The notes beneath the pieces are model-generated. The model was not told the DNA's origin. It saw only the letters and a program-made list of their open reading frames with translations, and ran no database searches. Positions 42,244 to 50,922 of a stretch of 64,000 nucleotides of DNA are shown here, in pieces; position 1 is the first letter of the stretch, and each line of letters opens with the position of its first letter. The stretch is taken from assembly GCF_000800015.1 (NCBI RefSeq), contig NZ_JUGR01000004.1, positions 124,001-188,000 of the forward strand. The letters are read 5' to 3'. The stretch is from Terriglobus sp. TAA 43. Lineage in GTDB: Bacteria > Acidobacteriota > Terriglobia > Terriglobales > Acidobacteriaceae. A program made the position numbers and the translations under genes.

Positions 42244-45200
42244 ATGCTGCCAGATATGCCCGTTAAGAAAACAGCTACGAAACGAACGAAACCGAAGAAG
42301 CCGGAGAGTGTGGAGGCTTCTGTGCAGGCGGTTGATCCTGCCGAGACGAGCGCGGATGATTCGGTGTTGGAACTGTTTCATCCGGTGACGGCGGCCTGGT
42401 TTCGTGCGGTGTTTGAAGGGCCAACTCAACCACAGCGCGAGGGGTGGCCTGCGATTGCTCGTGGCGATTCGACGTTGATACTGGCGCCTACTGGCACGGG
42501 TAAAACGCTGACGGCGTTCTTGTGGTGTTTGGATCGGTTGATGTTGCAGCCGCGCGCGGCTGCTCCTGTCGAAACTTCAAAGCGTGGGCGGAAGGCTGCT
42601 GCGTCGCCTGTCTTGGACGGCGTGCGTGTTGTTTATATTTCGCCGCTGAAGGCGCTTGCTGTGGACGTGGAGCGCAATCTGCGTTCGCCTTTGCAGGGCA
42701 TTGCGAATATGGCACAGCGTATGGGTGTTGACGTACATACGCCGGAGATCAGTGTGCGCACGGGTGATACGCCTGCGAATGAACGTGCTCGGTTCAGTAA
42801 GCATCCTGGCGAGATTTTGATCACTACGCCGGAGTCGCTGTATCTGTTGCTGACTTCAAATGCGGGCGAGGCATTGCGCAGCGTTGAGACAGTGATCATT
42901 GACGAGATTCATGCGCTGGTGCCGACGAAGCGTGGCGCGCATATGGCGCTGTCACTGGAGCGACTGGAGGCGTTGACTGGGCGTAAGGTGCAGAGGATTG
43001 GATTGTCTGCTACGCAGAGGCCGCTGGAAGAGGTGGCTCGGTTTCTTGGTGGTGCGGAGGGCACGCAGCAGGTTAGCTCATCCACGATTGAGCAAGTGAG
43101 CGATGGCGAGGCGGAGGTTGGTGGCATTCGCTATCGGCCTGTTGCGGTTGTGAATGCGGGTGCGCGGAAGCGGTTGGAGTTGACAGTGGAAGTGCCTGTG
43201 GAGGATATGGCGAAGCTTGGCGAGATGCAGGACACGCCGAGTGGGCCGGCTTCGCAGGGGCCGAAGCGAACGAGTATCTGGCAGAGTATTCATCCGCGTT
43301 TGCTGGAGTTGATTCGAGCGCATCAGTCGACGATTTTGTTTGTGAATGCTCGGCGTATTGCGGAGCGGCTGGCGGGTGCGATCAATGAGCTTGCGGGGGA
43401 GCCGATTGCGCGCGCGCATCATGGTTCGCTTGCTGCTTCGCAGCGCAGCGAGATTGAAGAGTTGTTGAAGGCTGGCGAGATCCGCGCGCTGGTGGCTACG
43501 TCTTCACTTGAGTTGGGCATTGATATGGGAGCGGTGGATCTGGTGATTCAGATTGAAGCGCCGCCTTCGGTTGCGAGCGGGATGCAGCGCATTGGGCGTG
43601 CGGGGCACCAGGTGGGTGCGCCTTCGAAGGGCATTATCTTTCCGAAGTATCGTGCGGATCTGATTGCGTGTGCTGCGGTGACGCGTGCGATGCATGAAGG
43701 GCATGTGGAGAGCACGCGCCATCAACGCAATGCGCTGGATGTGTTGGCGCAGCAGATGGTGGCGATCATTGCGCATCCGCCGTTGCCTGTTGCGGAAGCG
43801 GAACGCAGGATGAAGCGGTTCCGCAGCGATGAAGAAGATGCTCCGGGCATTGCGTATGACGAGCTGCTGCGCATTGTGCGTTCGTGCAGTGGCTATGCGG
43901 GTTTGAGCACGCAGGTGTTTGATGGTGTGTTGGACATGCTGGCAGGGCGTTATCCGTCGGATGAGTTTGGCGAACTGCGTCCGCGCATTACGTGGGACAG
44001 GACGAAGCAGTGGTTGACGCCGAGGCAGGGCGTGAAGCGGATTGCGATTTTGAATGGCGGCACGATTCCGGATCGTGGTTTGTATGGTGTGTTTCTTTCC
44101 GGTGAGCGATCGAAGCCGATTCGTGTGGGCGAGTTGGATGAAGAGATGGTGTTCGAGGCGCGCACGGGTGAGACGTTTGTTCTTGGTGCGAGTACGTGGC
44201 GTATTGATGAGATTACGCATGATCGTGTGCTGGTTTCGCCTGCGCCGGGTGAGCCGGGGAAGATGCCTTTCTGGCATGGCGATCAGGCGGGGCGGCCGTT
44301 GGAGTTTGGTCGGCGCATTGGTGCGTTGATTCGTGAGTTGCGCGATATGCCTCGTGCCGCTGCTGTTTCGCGATTGACGCGTGAGCATGATCTGGATCAG
44401 CTTGCTGCAGAGAATGTGATGCGCTATCTGGCCGACCAGGAGGTGGCGACGGAGCAGGTGCCGGATGATCGCACCATTGTTGTGGAACGCGTGCGTGATG
44501 AGCTTGGTGATTGGCGCGTGTGCGTGATGACGCCGTTTGGTTCGCGCGTGCATGCGCCATGGGCGATGGCGGTGCAGGGACGTATTCGTGCGGCGGGTGC
44601 AGTGGATGTGGAGACGATGTGGAGCGAGGATGGCTTCGTTGTTCGTTTTCCTGAGGCGGATAACGCGCCGGATGTGGAGCCGTTTTTTCCTGAGGCGCAG
44701 GAGGCGGTGGAGTCTGTGCAGCGGCAGTTGGGATCGACTGCTTTGTTTGCTGCGAAGTTTCGTGAGGCGAGTGCGCGTGCTTTGTTGTTGCCGCGTCGGC
44801 GTGCGGATGGACGTGCGCCTTTGTGGCAGCAACGCAAGCGTGCGTATGACTTGTTAGCTGTGGCGGCGCGGTATCCGGAGTTTCCGATGTTGCTGGAGGC
44901 GTATCGCGAGTGTTTGCGTGATGTCTTTGATATGCCCGCACTCGCCGAGATTCTGAGGAGTGTTGAGCAGCGGCAGATTCGTGTGCACACGGTGGATTCA
45001 CGCACGCCTTCACCGTTTGCTTCAGCGTTGTTGTTTTCTTACGTTGCGAATTACATCTATGACGGCGATGCTCCGCTGGCGGAACGTCGTGCGCAGGCGT
45101 TGGCGATTGATCAGGATCAGTTGCGCGAGTTGATGGGCGATGCTGATCTGCGTGAACTGCTGGATCGCAACGCGATTGAAGAGACGGAAGAACAGTTGCA

Positions 45201-47061
45201 GATGCTGGCCGATGACTATCGTGCGCGCACGATGGATGGTGTGCATGACATGCTGCTGCGGCTGGGTGATCTGAATCGCGCGGAGTTGTTGCGGCGATGT
45301 GTTTCGCCTGAGGTGGCGATCACGCTGGATCGTTTGGCGAAGGCGCGTCGTGCGCTGGAGTTGCGCATCGGGGGTGAGAAGCGATGGATCGCTGTGGAGG
45401 ATGCGGCGCGGTATCGCGATGCGTTGGGAGTTCCACTGCCGCCGGGTTTGCCTACGGCATTTCTGGAGTCTTCTGCCGATGCGATTACGGATTTGATTCG
45501 GCGTTATGGGCGCACGCATGGGCCATTCACCACCGCGAAGGTGGCTGCGCGATTTGAAGTGCCGATGCAGACCGTTGAGGCGGTGTTGCAGAAACTGGTG
45601 GGCATGGGGCGCGTTGTGGAAGGCGCTTTCTGTCCCGGTGGGCAGGAGCGCGAGTGGTGCGATGTGGAGGTGTTGCGCACCATTCGCAGGAGATCGTTAG
45701 CCAAGTTACGTAAAGAAGTGGAGCCGGTGGAGCAGCAGACGCTGGCGCGTTTGCTTACGCACTGGCAGGGTGTGTTGACTCCGAGGCGTGGGTTGGACGC
45801 GTTGCTGGATGCGATTGAAAATCTGCAGGGCGCGCCGCTGCCTGCGTCGTTGCTGGAGACGGAGATATTGCCTGCCCGCATTGCGAATTACCGACCTGCT
45901 GACTTAGATACTTTGATCGCCGCGGGTGAGGTAACGTGGGCTGGGTTTGAGCCGATTGGCGAACGTGATGGTCGTGTTGGTTTGTATCTTGCGGAGAAGT
46001 TGCCGCTGCTATGGCCGGTTGTGAACACGCAGCAGGCTGCGAGCGCGATTGAGAGTGGAAGCAATACGCGGGATCGTGAGGAAAGGATTGTCGAGTATCT
46101 ACGTACGCATGGTGCTTCGTTCTTTCAGAATGTGCATGACGGCACGGGCGGCGGGTTTGCGAACGAGACGATTGAGGCGTTATGGAACCTGGTGTGGCGT
46201 GGTGCGATTACGAATGATTCGTTGCAGGCGCTGAGGGCTTATACGAATCGTGAGTCGACGAGCGCAAGGAAGCCTGCGCGGCGTGTGCACAATCAACAGG
46301 CTGCGTTTCGATCGCGCAGAACAACGCCGCCTACGGCACAAGGGCGTTGGGTGCTGCACCCTGCGTTTGGTGCGGTGAATCGCAATGCGACGGAGTGGTC
46401 GCATGCGGAGGCGCAACAGTTGTTGCAGCGATACGGTGTGGTGTTCCGCGAGACGGCGCATGCGGAGAATCTGCCGGGTGGTTTCTCTGCGGTGTATGAC
46501 GTGTTGAAGGCGCTGGAAGAGAGTGGCAAGGTGCGTCGCGGATATTTTGCGGCGGAGCTTGGTGCTACGCAGTTTGCTTTGCCTTCTGCGTTGGATCTGT
46601 TGCGATCGTTGCGCAATAAGCGGCTGGATAGTGATCCGGAGATGGTGGTGCTGGCTGCGACCGATCCTGCCAATCCTTATGGTGCTTTGTTGCGTTGGCC
46701 TGCGGTGGGTGAGGGTGTTTCGTTGCAGCGGAGCGTTGGTGCGCGCATTATATTAGCGGATGGTGCGCTGGTGGCTTATCTGCGTCGTGGCAATCCGAAT
46801 ATCCAGGTATTTCTGCCGGAAGAGGAGCCGCAGCGTGGGCAGGTGATGCGTGCGTTAGCTCGTTACTTTGTGGTGATGGCGCAGATGCATGAGAGCGAAC
46901 GCGCTGCCGCCGGGATGTTTGTGCAAACGATCAATGGTGTGAATGTTGCGGAGCATCCCATGGCTCGGGTTTTGTTGGATGCGGGGTTTCAGGCTGCGCC
47001 TATGGGGTTTAACTTGAGGCGGAATCTGCTCACGTTGTCAGGGGCTCCTGGTGTTCAGTAG
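42244..47061 (+). CDS. lhr: Lhr-type superfamily 2 DNA helicase
   Basis: A 1605-residue ATP-dependent 3'-5' helicase linked to DNA repair. Motif I APTGTGKT is near residue 80, DEIH near 220, SAT near 255, and motifs V/VI (SSLELGIDMGAVDLV, QRIGRAGHQ) near 420-450. The Lhr core with winged helix reaches about residue 900. A long C-terminal region of about 700 residues, as in E. coli Lhr (1538 aa), follows. The start may be ATG 42244 or ATG 42256 (4 residues shorter); neither has a clear SD. It is monocistronic. Confidence 0.95.
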   Translation: MLPDMPVKKTATKRTKPKKPESVEASVQAVDPAETSADDSVLELFHPVTAAWFRAVFEGPTQPQREGWPAIARGDSTLILAPTGTGKTLTAFLWCLDRLMLQPRAAAPVETSKRGRKAAASPVLDGVRVVYISPLKALAVDVERNLRSPLQGIANMAQRMGVDVHTPEISVRTGDTPANERARFSKHPGEILITTPESLYLLLTSNAGEALRSVETVIIDEIHALVPTKRGAHMALSLERLEALTGRKVQRIGLSATQRPLEEVARFLGGAEGTQQVSSSTIEQVSDGEAEVGGIRYRPVAVVNAGARKRLELTVEVPVEDMAKLGEMQDTPSGPASQGPKRTSIWQSIHPRLLELIRAHQSTILFVNARRIAERLAGAINELAGEPIARAHHGSLAASQRSEIEELLKAGEIRALVATSSLELGIDMGAVDLVIQIEAPPSVASGMQRIGRAGHQVGAPSKGIIFPKYRADLIACAAVTRAMHEGHVESTRHQRNALDVLAQQMVAIIAHPPLPVAEAERRMKRFRSDEEDAPGIAYDELLRIVRSCSGYAGLSTQVFDGVLDMLAGRYPSDEFGELRPRITWDRTKQWLTPRQGVKRIAILNGGTIPDRGLYGVFLSGERSKPIRVGELDEEMVFEARTGETFVLGASTWRIDEITHDRVLVSPAPGEPGKMPFWHGDQAGRPLEFGRRIGALIRELRDMPRAAAVSRLTREHDLDQLAAENVMRYLADQEVATEQVPDDRTIVVERVRDELGDWRVCVMTPFGSRVHAPWAMAVQGRIRAAGAVDVETMWSEDGFVVRFPEADNAPDVEPFFPEAQEAVESVQRQLGSTALFAAKFREASARALLLPRRRADGRAPLWQQRKRAYDLLAVAARYPEFPMLLEAYRECLRDVFDMPALAEILRSVEQRQIRVHTVDSRTPSPFASALLFSYVANYIYDGDAPLAERRAQALAIDQDQLRELMGDADLRELLDRNAIEETEEQLQMLADDYRARTMDGVHDMLLRLGDLNRAELLRRCVSPEVAITLDRLAKARRALELRIGGEKRWIAVEDAARYRDALGVPLPPGLPTAFLESSADAITDLIRRYGRTHGPFTTAKVAARFEVPMQTVEAVLQKLVGMGRVVEGAFCPGGQEREWCDVEVLRTIRRRSLAKLRKEVEPVEQQTLARLLTHWQGVLTPRRGLDALLDAIENLQGAPLPASLLETEILPARIANYRPADLDTLIAAGEVTWAGFEPIGERDGRVGLYLAEKLPLLWPVVNTQQAASAIESGSNTRDREERIVEYLRTHGASFFQNVHDGTGGGFANETIEALWNLVWRGAITNDSLQALRAYTNRESTSARKPARRVHNQQAAFRSRRTTPPTAQGRWVLHPAFGAVNRNATEWSHAEAQQLLQRYGVVFRETAHAENLPGGFSAVYDVLKALEESGKVRRGYFAAELGATQFALPSALDLLRSLRNKRLDSDPEMVVLAATDPANPYGALLRWPAVGEGVSLQRSVGARIILADGALVAYLRRGNPNIQVFLPEEEPQRGQVMRALARYFVVMAQMHESERAAAGMFVQTINGVNVAEHPMARVLLDAGFQAAPMGFNLRRNLLTLSGAPGVQ

Positions 47062-47064
47062 GAA

Positions 47065-47541
47065 TCAGGACTGATCTTCAAAGCGGGTCCTAATGTCAGC
47101 CAATTGTTTCTCGTCTTCCGCAAAGAAGTCGATGTACTCATCGTGGCTAAAAAACATATTTACAACATTTGAGTGTGGTAGGACGTAGCCGCCCCAACCA
47201 TTCAATAGTGCGATTTGCAGGGTACTGGCCAACTCATTCATTTCGAAATTCAAGAAGAGGTGACCAGGAGCTTCATGGAGTAGCCGTTTGTCTCCTGAAA
47301 GTTGTCTCAAGACATAGTAGGCATGCCAGTTTTCGCTTGAAGGCCATATGCCCCATTCGGTAATCCATAGAAGAACTGGATCGTTGAATGTGGGATAGTT
47401 CGCAATCCAATTCGTCAATGCGAACGCGCGATGATCCTGTGTGGATAACCGAAGAGACGCAGACGTATTTTTTGCATCAGGTAACGTGCGATTTCGTTCC
47501 TGTAGCCATTGCTGACAATCGCTAGCTGAGTAAATTCGCAT
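47065..47541 (-). CDS. Orphan protein of unknown function, AT-richer than neighbours
   Basis: A 158-residue soluble protein rich in Trp, Phe and acidic residues (TEWGIWPSSENWHAYY, FFSHDEYIDFFAEDEK). No domain is recognised. Base composition is visibly lower in G+C than the flanking helicase and glycosylase genes. The ATG at 47541 is chosen; the reading frame continues antisense across the glycosylase gene, which is rejected. It could be an acquired gene, perhaps immunity- or phage-related, but nothing in the sequence proves that. Confidence 0.62.
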   Translation of the reverse strand: MRIYSASDCQQWLQERNRTLPDAKNTSASLRLSTQDHRAFALTNWIANYPTFNDPVLLWITEWGIWPSSENWHAYYVLRQLSGDKRLLHEAPGHLFLNFEMNELASTLQIALLNGWGGYVLPHSNVVNMFFSHDEYIDFFAEDEKQLADIRTRFEDQS

Positions 47542-47583
47542 CCAAGTCTCTAGTTTGATTTGTAGAGAAAGAGTACAGCCAAA

Positions 47584-48489
47584 ATGCCTGAAGGGGATAC
47601 CATCTATCGGTCTGCGCGGGCGCTTGCGAAGGTGCTGGAGGGCAAGCATGTCACGCGGTTTGATACGGGGTATGCGCATCTGGCTGCGGTGCATGATGAC
47701 CGGCCTTTGGTTGGGCGTTTGATTGAGAAGGTGGAGGCGCGGGGGAAGTGGCTGCTGATTTATCTCTCTGGCGATCTGATTCTTGTAACGCACATGTTGA
47801 TGAGCGGTTCGTGGCACATTTATCGCACCGGTGAGAAGTGGTGGATGCCGAAGAAGGCGATGCGTGTGTTGCTTGAGGTGGATGGGTGGCAGGCGGTTGC
47901 TTTCAATGTGCCGGTTGCGGAGTTTCATACAGCGGCTTCGCTTGCTCGTAAGTCGAGTGTGCCAAAGCTTGGGCCGGATATTTTGTCTGACGGGTATAAC
48001 GCGGATGTTGGTTATGCCGCGTTGAAGACGCGTGCGGCTTCGCATCCTGAGGATGAGATTGCGAATGTGTTGTTGAATCAGCGCGTGATTGCTGGGCTGG
48101 GGAATGTCTATAAGAGTGAGGTTTGTTTTGCTGCGCGGGTGCATCCGTTTCGTTTGATGAAGACGATCAGCGATGACGAGATGCGGCAGATGGCCGATGT
48201 TGCGCAGCGGTATATGAAGGCGAATGTGATGGATGGTACGGGTGAGGGGATTGTGACCTATACCGGGAAGCGTCGGACGACGCACCAGACTCGCAGGGAA
48301 GATCGGCTTTGGGTGTATGGGCGGCGCGGGTTGGAGTGTCGCCGTTGCGGTGGAGTAATTGAGTATCGCAAGCAGGGGAGTGCTGTGCGGTCTACTTACT
48401 GGTGTCCGGAGTGTCAGCCCTGGGTTGGGGATGGGACTGCTGTGAAGGGATTGGATACGCCTGTGCGGCGAGTGAAGATGAGTTGTTAA
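47584..48489 (+). CDS. Fpg/Nei-family DNA glycosylase (Nei-like)
   Basis: A 301-residue bifunctional base-excision glycosylase/AP lyase. It begins MPEGDTIYR, with Pro2 the Schiff-base nucleophile and Glu3; MPEGDT is typical of Nei-type rather than Fpg (MPELPE) enzymes. The helix-two-turn-helix region VLLNQRVIAGLGNVYKSE is near residue 160. The zinc finger has CRRC and CPEC at the C-terminus. It is divergent from the orphan at 47541 and convergent with the HAD gene. Confidence 0.92.
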   Translation: MPEGDTIYRSARALAKVLEGKHVTRFDTGYAHLAAVHDDRPLVGRLIEKVEARGKWLLIYLSGDLILVTHMLMSGSWHIYRTGEKWWMPKKAMRVLLEVDGWQAVAFNVPVAEFHTAASLARKSSVPKLGPDILSDGYNADVGYAALKTRAASHPEDEIANVLLNQRVIAGLGNVYKSEVCFAARVHPFRLMKTISDDEMRQMADVAQRYMKANVMDGTGEGIVTYTGKRRTTHQTRREDRLWVYGRRGLECRRCGGVIEYRKQGSAVRSTYWCPECQPWVGDGTAVKGLDTPVRRVKMSC

Positions 48490-48490
48490 C

Positions 48491-49108
48491 TTACTTACGC
48501 TTCCAGCGCGGGGTCCAGTGGTCGCGGATGTCGATGTGTTGCATGCCTGCGCGTTTGGCTGCTGTTAGGCCTTCGTTTGAGTCTTCGAGGACGAGGCAGC
48601 GGGCCGGTGCGATGTTAAGGAGCTCCGCGGCTTTGAGGTAGATGTCCGGTTCGGGCTTGCCGTATCTCACGTCTTCAATGCTGACGATGGTGTTGAAGTA
48701 TTTGATGAGGCCGGTGGCGGTGAGTGCGCCGTTGACGGCTACTCGTTGTGCATTGGTGACAACGGCCATGGGGACTTTGCCCTGCCATGCGCGTGCCACG
48801 TCTGCAACGATGGTGACTTCTTCCAGCGCGTGTGCGGCTTCGCCGTAGCCGGTGGTGCAGCGGTTGAAGAACTCCTGGCGCGTGATGTTGAGTGCGCCGA
48901 TGGCGGCTTCGTAGTCGTCCATGAGATCGGCGGGAGAGAGGCCGAGACGTGCGAAATACCAGTCGCGCGGCATGGGTGCGGAGTGTGGATGCAGCGCGTT
49001 GGTGATGGCGAGATGCCATGCGGGCGCTGATTCGACGAGTGTGCCATCGCAGTCAAAGAGAATGGCGTCGAAGGTGCCTTCTACAAGATGGATCGGCTTT
49101 TCGTACAC
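48491..49108 (-). CDS. HAD-superfamily hydrolase (beta-phosphoglucomutase/YqaB-like)
   Basis: A 205-residue phosphatase or phosphomutase. The nucleophile motif FDCDGTLVES is at 18-27, motif II VVTNA near 115, motif III Lys in GKPEPDIYL near 150, and motif IV VLEDSNEG near 170. The C1 cap between residues 30 and 90 fits sugar-phosphate phosphatases. It starts 3 nt after holA, so it belongs to the gltX-lptE-holA-HAD run. The substrate is unknown. Confidence 0.88.
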   Translation of the reverse strand: MYEKPIHLVEGTFDAILFDCDGTLVESAPAWHLAITNALHPHSAPMPRDWYFARLGLSPADLMDDYEAAIGALNITRQEFFNRCTTGYGEAAHALEEVTIVADVARAWQGKVPMAVVTNAQRVAVNGALTATGLIKYFNTIVSIEDVRYGKPEPDIYLKAAELLNIAPARCLVLEDSNEGLTAAKRAGMQHIDIRDHWTPRWKRK

Positions 49109-49111
49109 CGT

Positions 49112-50287
49112 TTAGATCTCCAGTGCGAACTGCGCGGACTCAGCGAAGACGCCGTTGCGTGGTTCGGTGGCGAGGTCGAGGATGAGGCGCTCGAGAACGA
49201 GTGTCTTGTCGACGGGGCCACTGCGCAGTTCGATGTCGGCGCGTGCGATGAGACGCATGGCGCGCGAAATTTCGCGCCGCGATTTGTAGCGGCGTGCCTG
49301 CTGAATCAAAACGTCTGCAGCGAAGGGCGGCATGCGGAAGCCCTGCCAGAGAACCTGCCAGATGGCGCGTGAGTCGCGCACGTTCTTCTCGTGGATGATG
49401 AGCATCTGGCGATAGGTGCGCGCGAGCATGTAGAGATGGCCGATGGCGGAGTCTTCGCCGCCGTCGCTGGCGTGCAGAAGGCCGTGCAGCAACGAGAGTG
49501 CGCGAGGGCGGTCGCGTTGCGAGAGCGCGTCGGTGAGTTCGTAGAGCGAGCGCTGCTTGGCTGCGAGCACCATGGTCTCGACGTCGCCGAGTGTGATGTG
49601 GCCGAAGTGTGTGGCGTCGAGATTGTTTTCGCGGACGGGTGCGCTGACGTAGAGCAACAGCTTTTCGAGTTCGCTGCGGATGATCATCATGTCGACGGCG
49701 AGCGCGTCGACGAGTTCGCGTGCGGCTTCGGGGTCGCATTTGACGCTGCGCTCTTCCGCAGTGCCAATGACCCAGCGTGCGGCATCGCCTTCTTCTACTT
49801 TTTGCAGTTCCACGATGCCGCAGTGGTCGCCGAGCGTTTCCTTGATGCGGTCGTAGCGGTCCTTGTCTTCGCGCTCCATGCGACGAAGGTCGGTGGGCAG
49901 TGTGAGGTGATCTGCTACGAAGAGGATGAGCGCCTGCGGGTTGGGCGACTGGAAGTAGCGATCGAGCGCGGCGAACTCTTCCTTCTTTGCGCCGCGACCG
50001 TAGAGAGTCTTCAAGCCACGCACGAAGATGACCTGGAAGGGCGCCATGAGCGATGGCGTCTGTGCGAGGTCGAGCGCTTCGAAGATGGTGGTTTCGCTGC
50101 CGAGTTCGAGATCGTGCAGGCAGAAGTCGCGAAGGTCCTGCGGGACGAGCTTTTCAAGCACGCCCTGGCGCGCGCGTTCGTAGAGGAAGGTCTCATCGCC
50201 CAGAAGGACGTAGCCCGGCCGCATCTCAGCGGTGCCGAGTTGGGCGAGGAAGCGATCAGTAGATGCAAACGAACGTAACGGCGGCAC
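49112..50287 (-). CDS. holA: DNA polymerase III delta subunit
   Basis: Clamp-loader subunit that opens the beta sliding clamp. Its 391 residues fit the HolA family: GYVLLGDETFLYERA at the N-terminus, then PFQVIFVRGLKTL, the AAA-like second domain (MMIIRSELEKLLLYV), and the collar region from about 230 onward (LYELTDALSQRD, then helices to the end). GTG at 50287 with AGGAA upstream is used; ATG 50224 is a shorter alternative. It is 92 nt downstream of lptE, an arrangement common in Gram-negative genomes. Confidence 0.9.
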   Translation of the reverse strand: MPPLRSFASTDRFLAQLGTAEMRPGYVLLGDETFLYERARQGVLEKLVPQDLRDFCLHDLELGSETTIFEALDLAQTPSLMAPFQVIFVRGLKTLYGRGAKKEEFAALDRYFQSPNPQALILFVADHLTLPTDLRRMEREDKDRYDRIKETLGDHCGIVELQKVEEGDAARWVIGTAEERSVKCDPEAARELVDALAVDMMIIRSELEKLLLYVSAPVRENNLDATHFGHITLGDVETMVLAAKQRSLYELTDALSQRDRPRALSLLHGLLHASDGGEDSAIGHLYMLARTYRQMLIIHEKNVRDSRAIWQVLWQGFRMPPFAADVLIQQARRYKSRREISRAMRLIARADIELRSGPVDKTLVLERLILDLATEPRNGVFAESAQFALEI

Positions 50288-50379
50288 TGGTTCCTATTTT
50301 CGACGAGATGAAGGCTGTTTGTGCTGCGAATCCTGTGCAGGAATCAACTGCGCGACGCTGTGGAATACGTGGATAAAAC

Positions 50380-50922
50380 TTAGAAGCTGTTCAGGATGTC
50401 GGCGACGATCTCACTGGCCATATCGCGCGAGAGGCGACGGACCGCGGCGCTGTCCTCCTGAATGAAGGCGCTGAGGTCCTGCGTGGACTGGTATTGTTCG
50501 CGGAAGCTGAGTTTGTCGTTCTGGTACAGGACGTGGCCGTCGCGCGCGGTGAGTACGATCTTTGCGGTGACCTGGATGAGGTAGCTGGACGTGGAGCCGG
50601 TGCTGGGATCGTAAGTGAGCGGAGCGATGGTTTCCGTGAGGATGGTGCCGGTGAGGGTGGCATCGGCTGACTCAGGATCGTCGGACGAAGTGATGCGATA
50701 TTTCGTGCGGGTGTTGAGTTCGCGGATGGTCGCGTCGGTCAGGGCGACTTCCGTGCGGTATTGCAGCACGTTGGTTTTAAAGATGGGCACGGCCAGCGTG
50801 CGGACATTGGCGGGGACGTGCGTGGCCGAACCTGCGACGTGGTATCCGCAGCCGGTGAGGCTGGCGGCGCCCACAAACATTGTGAGCGCCAGTGCCGATT
50901 TGTGCAGGAAGGGTCGCAGCAT
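50380..50922 (-). CDS. lptE: LptE-like lipopolysaccharide-assembly lipoprotein
   Basis: Outer-membrane lipoprotein that plugs the LptD barrel for LPS insertion. The signal peptide ends at the lipobox LTGC (Cys25), followed by GYHVAG, the usual LptE opening. The remainder alternates beta strands and two helices (VALTDATIRELN, SREQ-type C-terminal helix) over 180 residues. The ATG follows the gltX TAA without a gap. LptE sequences diverge fast, so the call leans on the lipobox, the GYH start, the length and the holA linkage. Confidence 0.82.
   Translation of the reverse strand: MLRPFLHKSALALTMFVGAASLTGCGYHVAGSATHVPANVRTLAVPIFKTNVLQYRTEVALTDATIRELNTRTKYRITSSDDPESADATLTGTILTETIAPLTYDPSTGSTSSYLIQVTAKIVLTARDGHVLYQNDKLSFREQYQSTQDLSAFIQEDSAAVRRLSRDMASEIVADILNSF

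Noticed and set aside
43504-44832. 442-residue open frame antisense to the Lhr helicase gene
   Set aside because: Very Arg/His-rich with no domain; it is the reverse-strand shadow of a GC-rich coding sequence.
47542-48285. N-terminal extension of the 158-aa orphan across the Nei-like gene
   Set aside because: It runs antisense through a complete glycosylase; ATG 47541 gives a self-contained protein.
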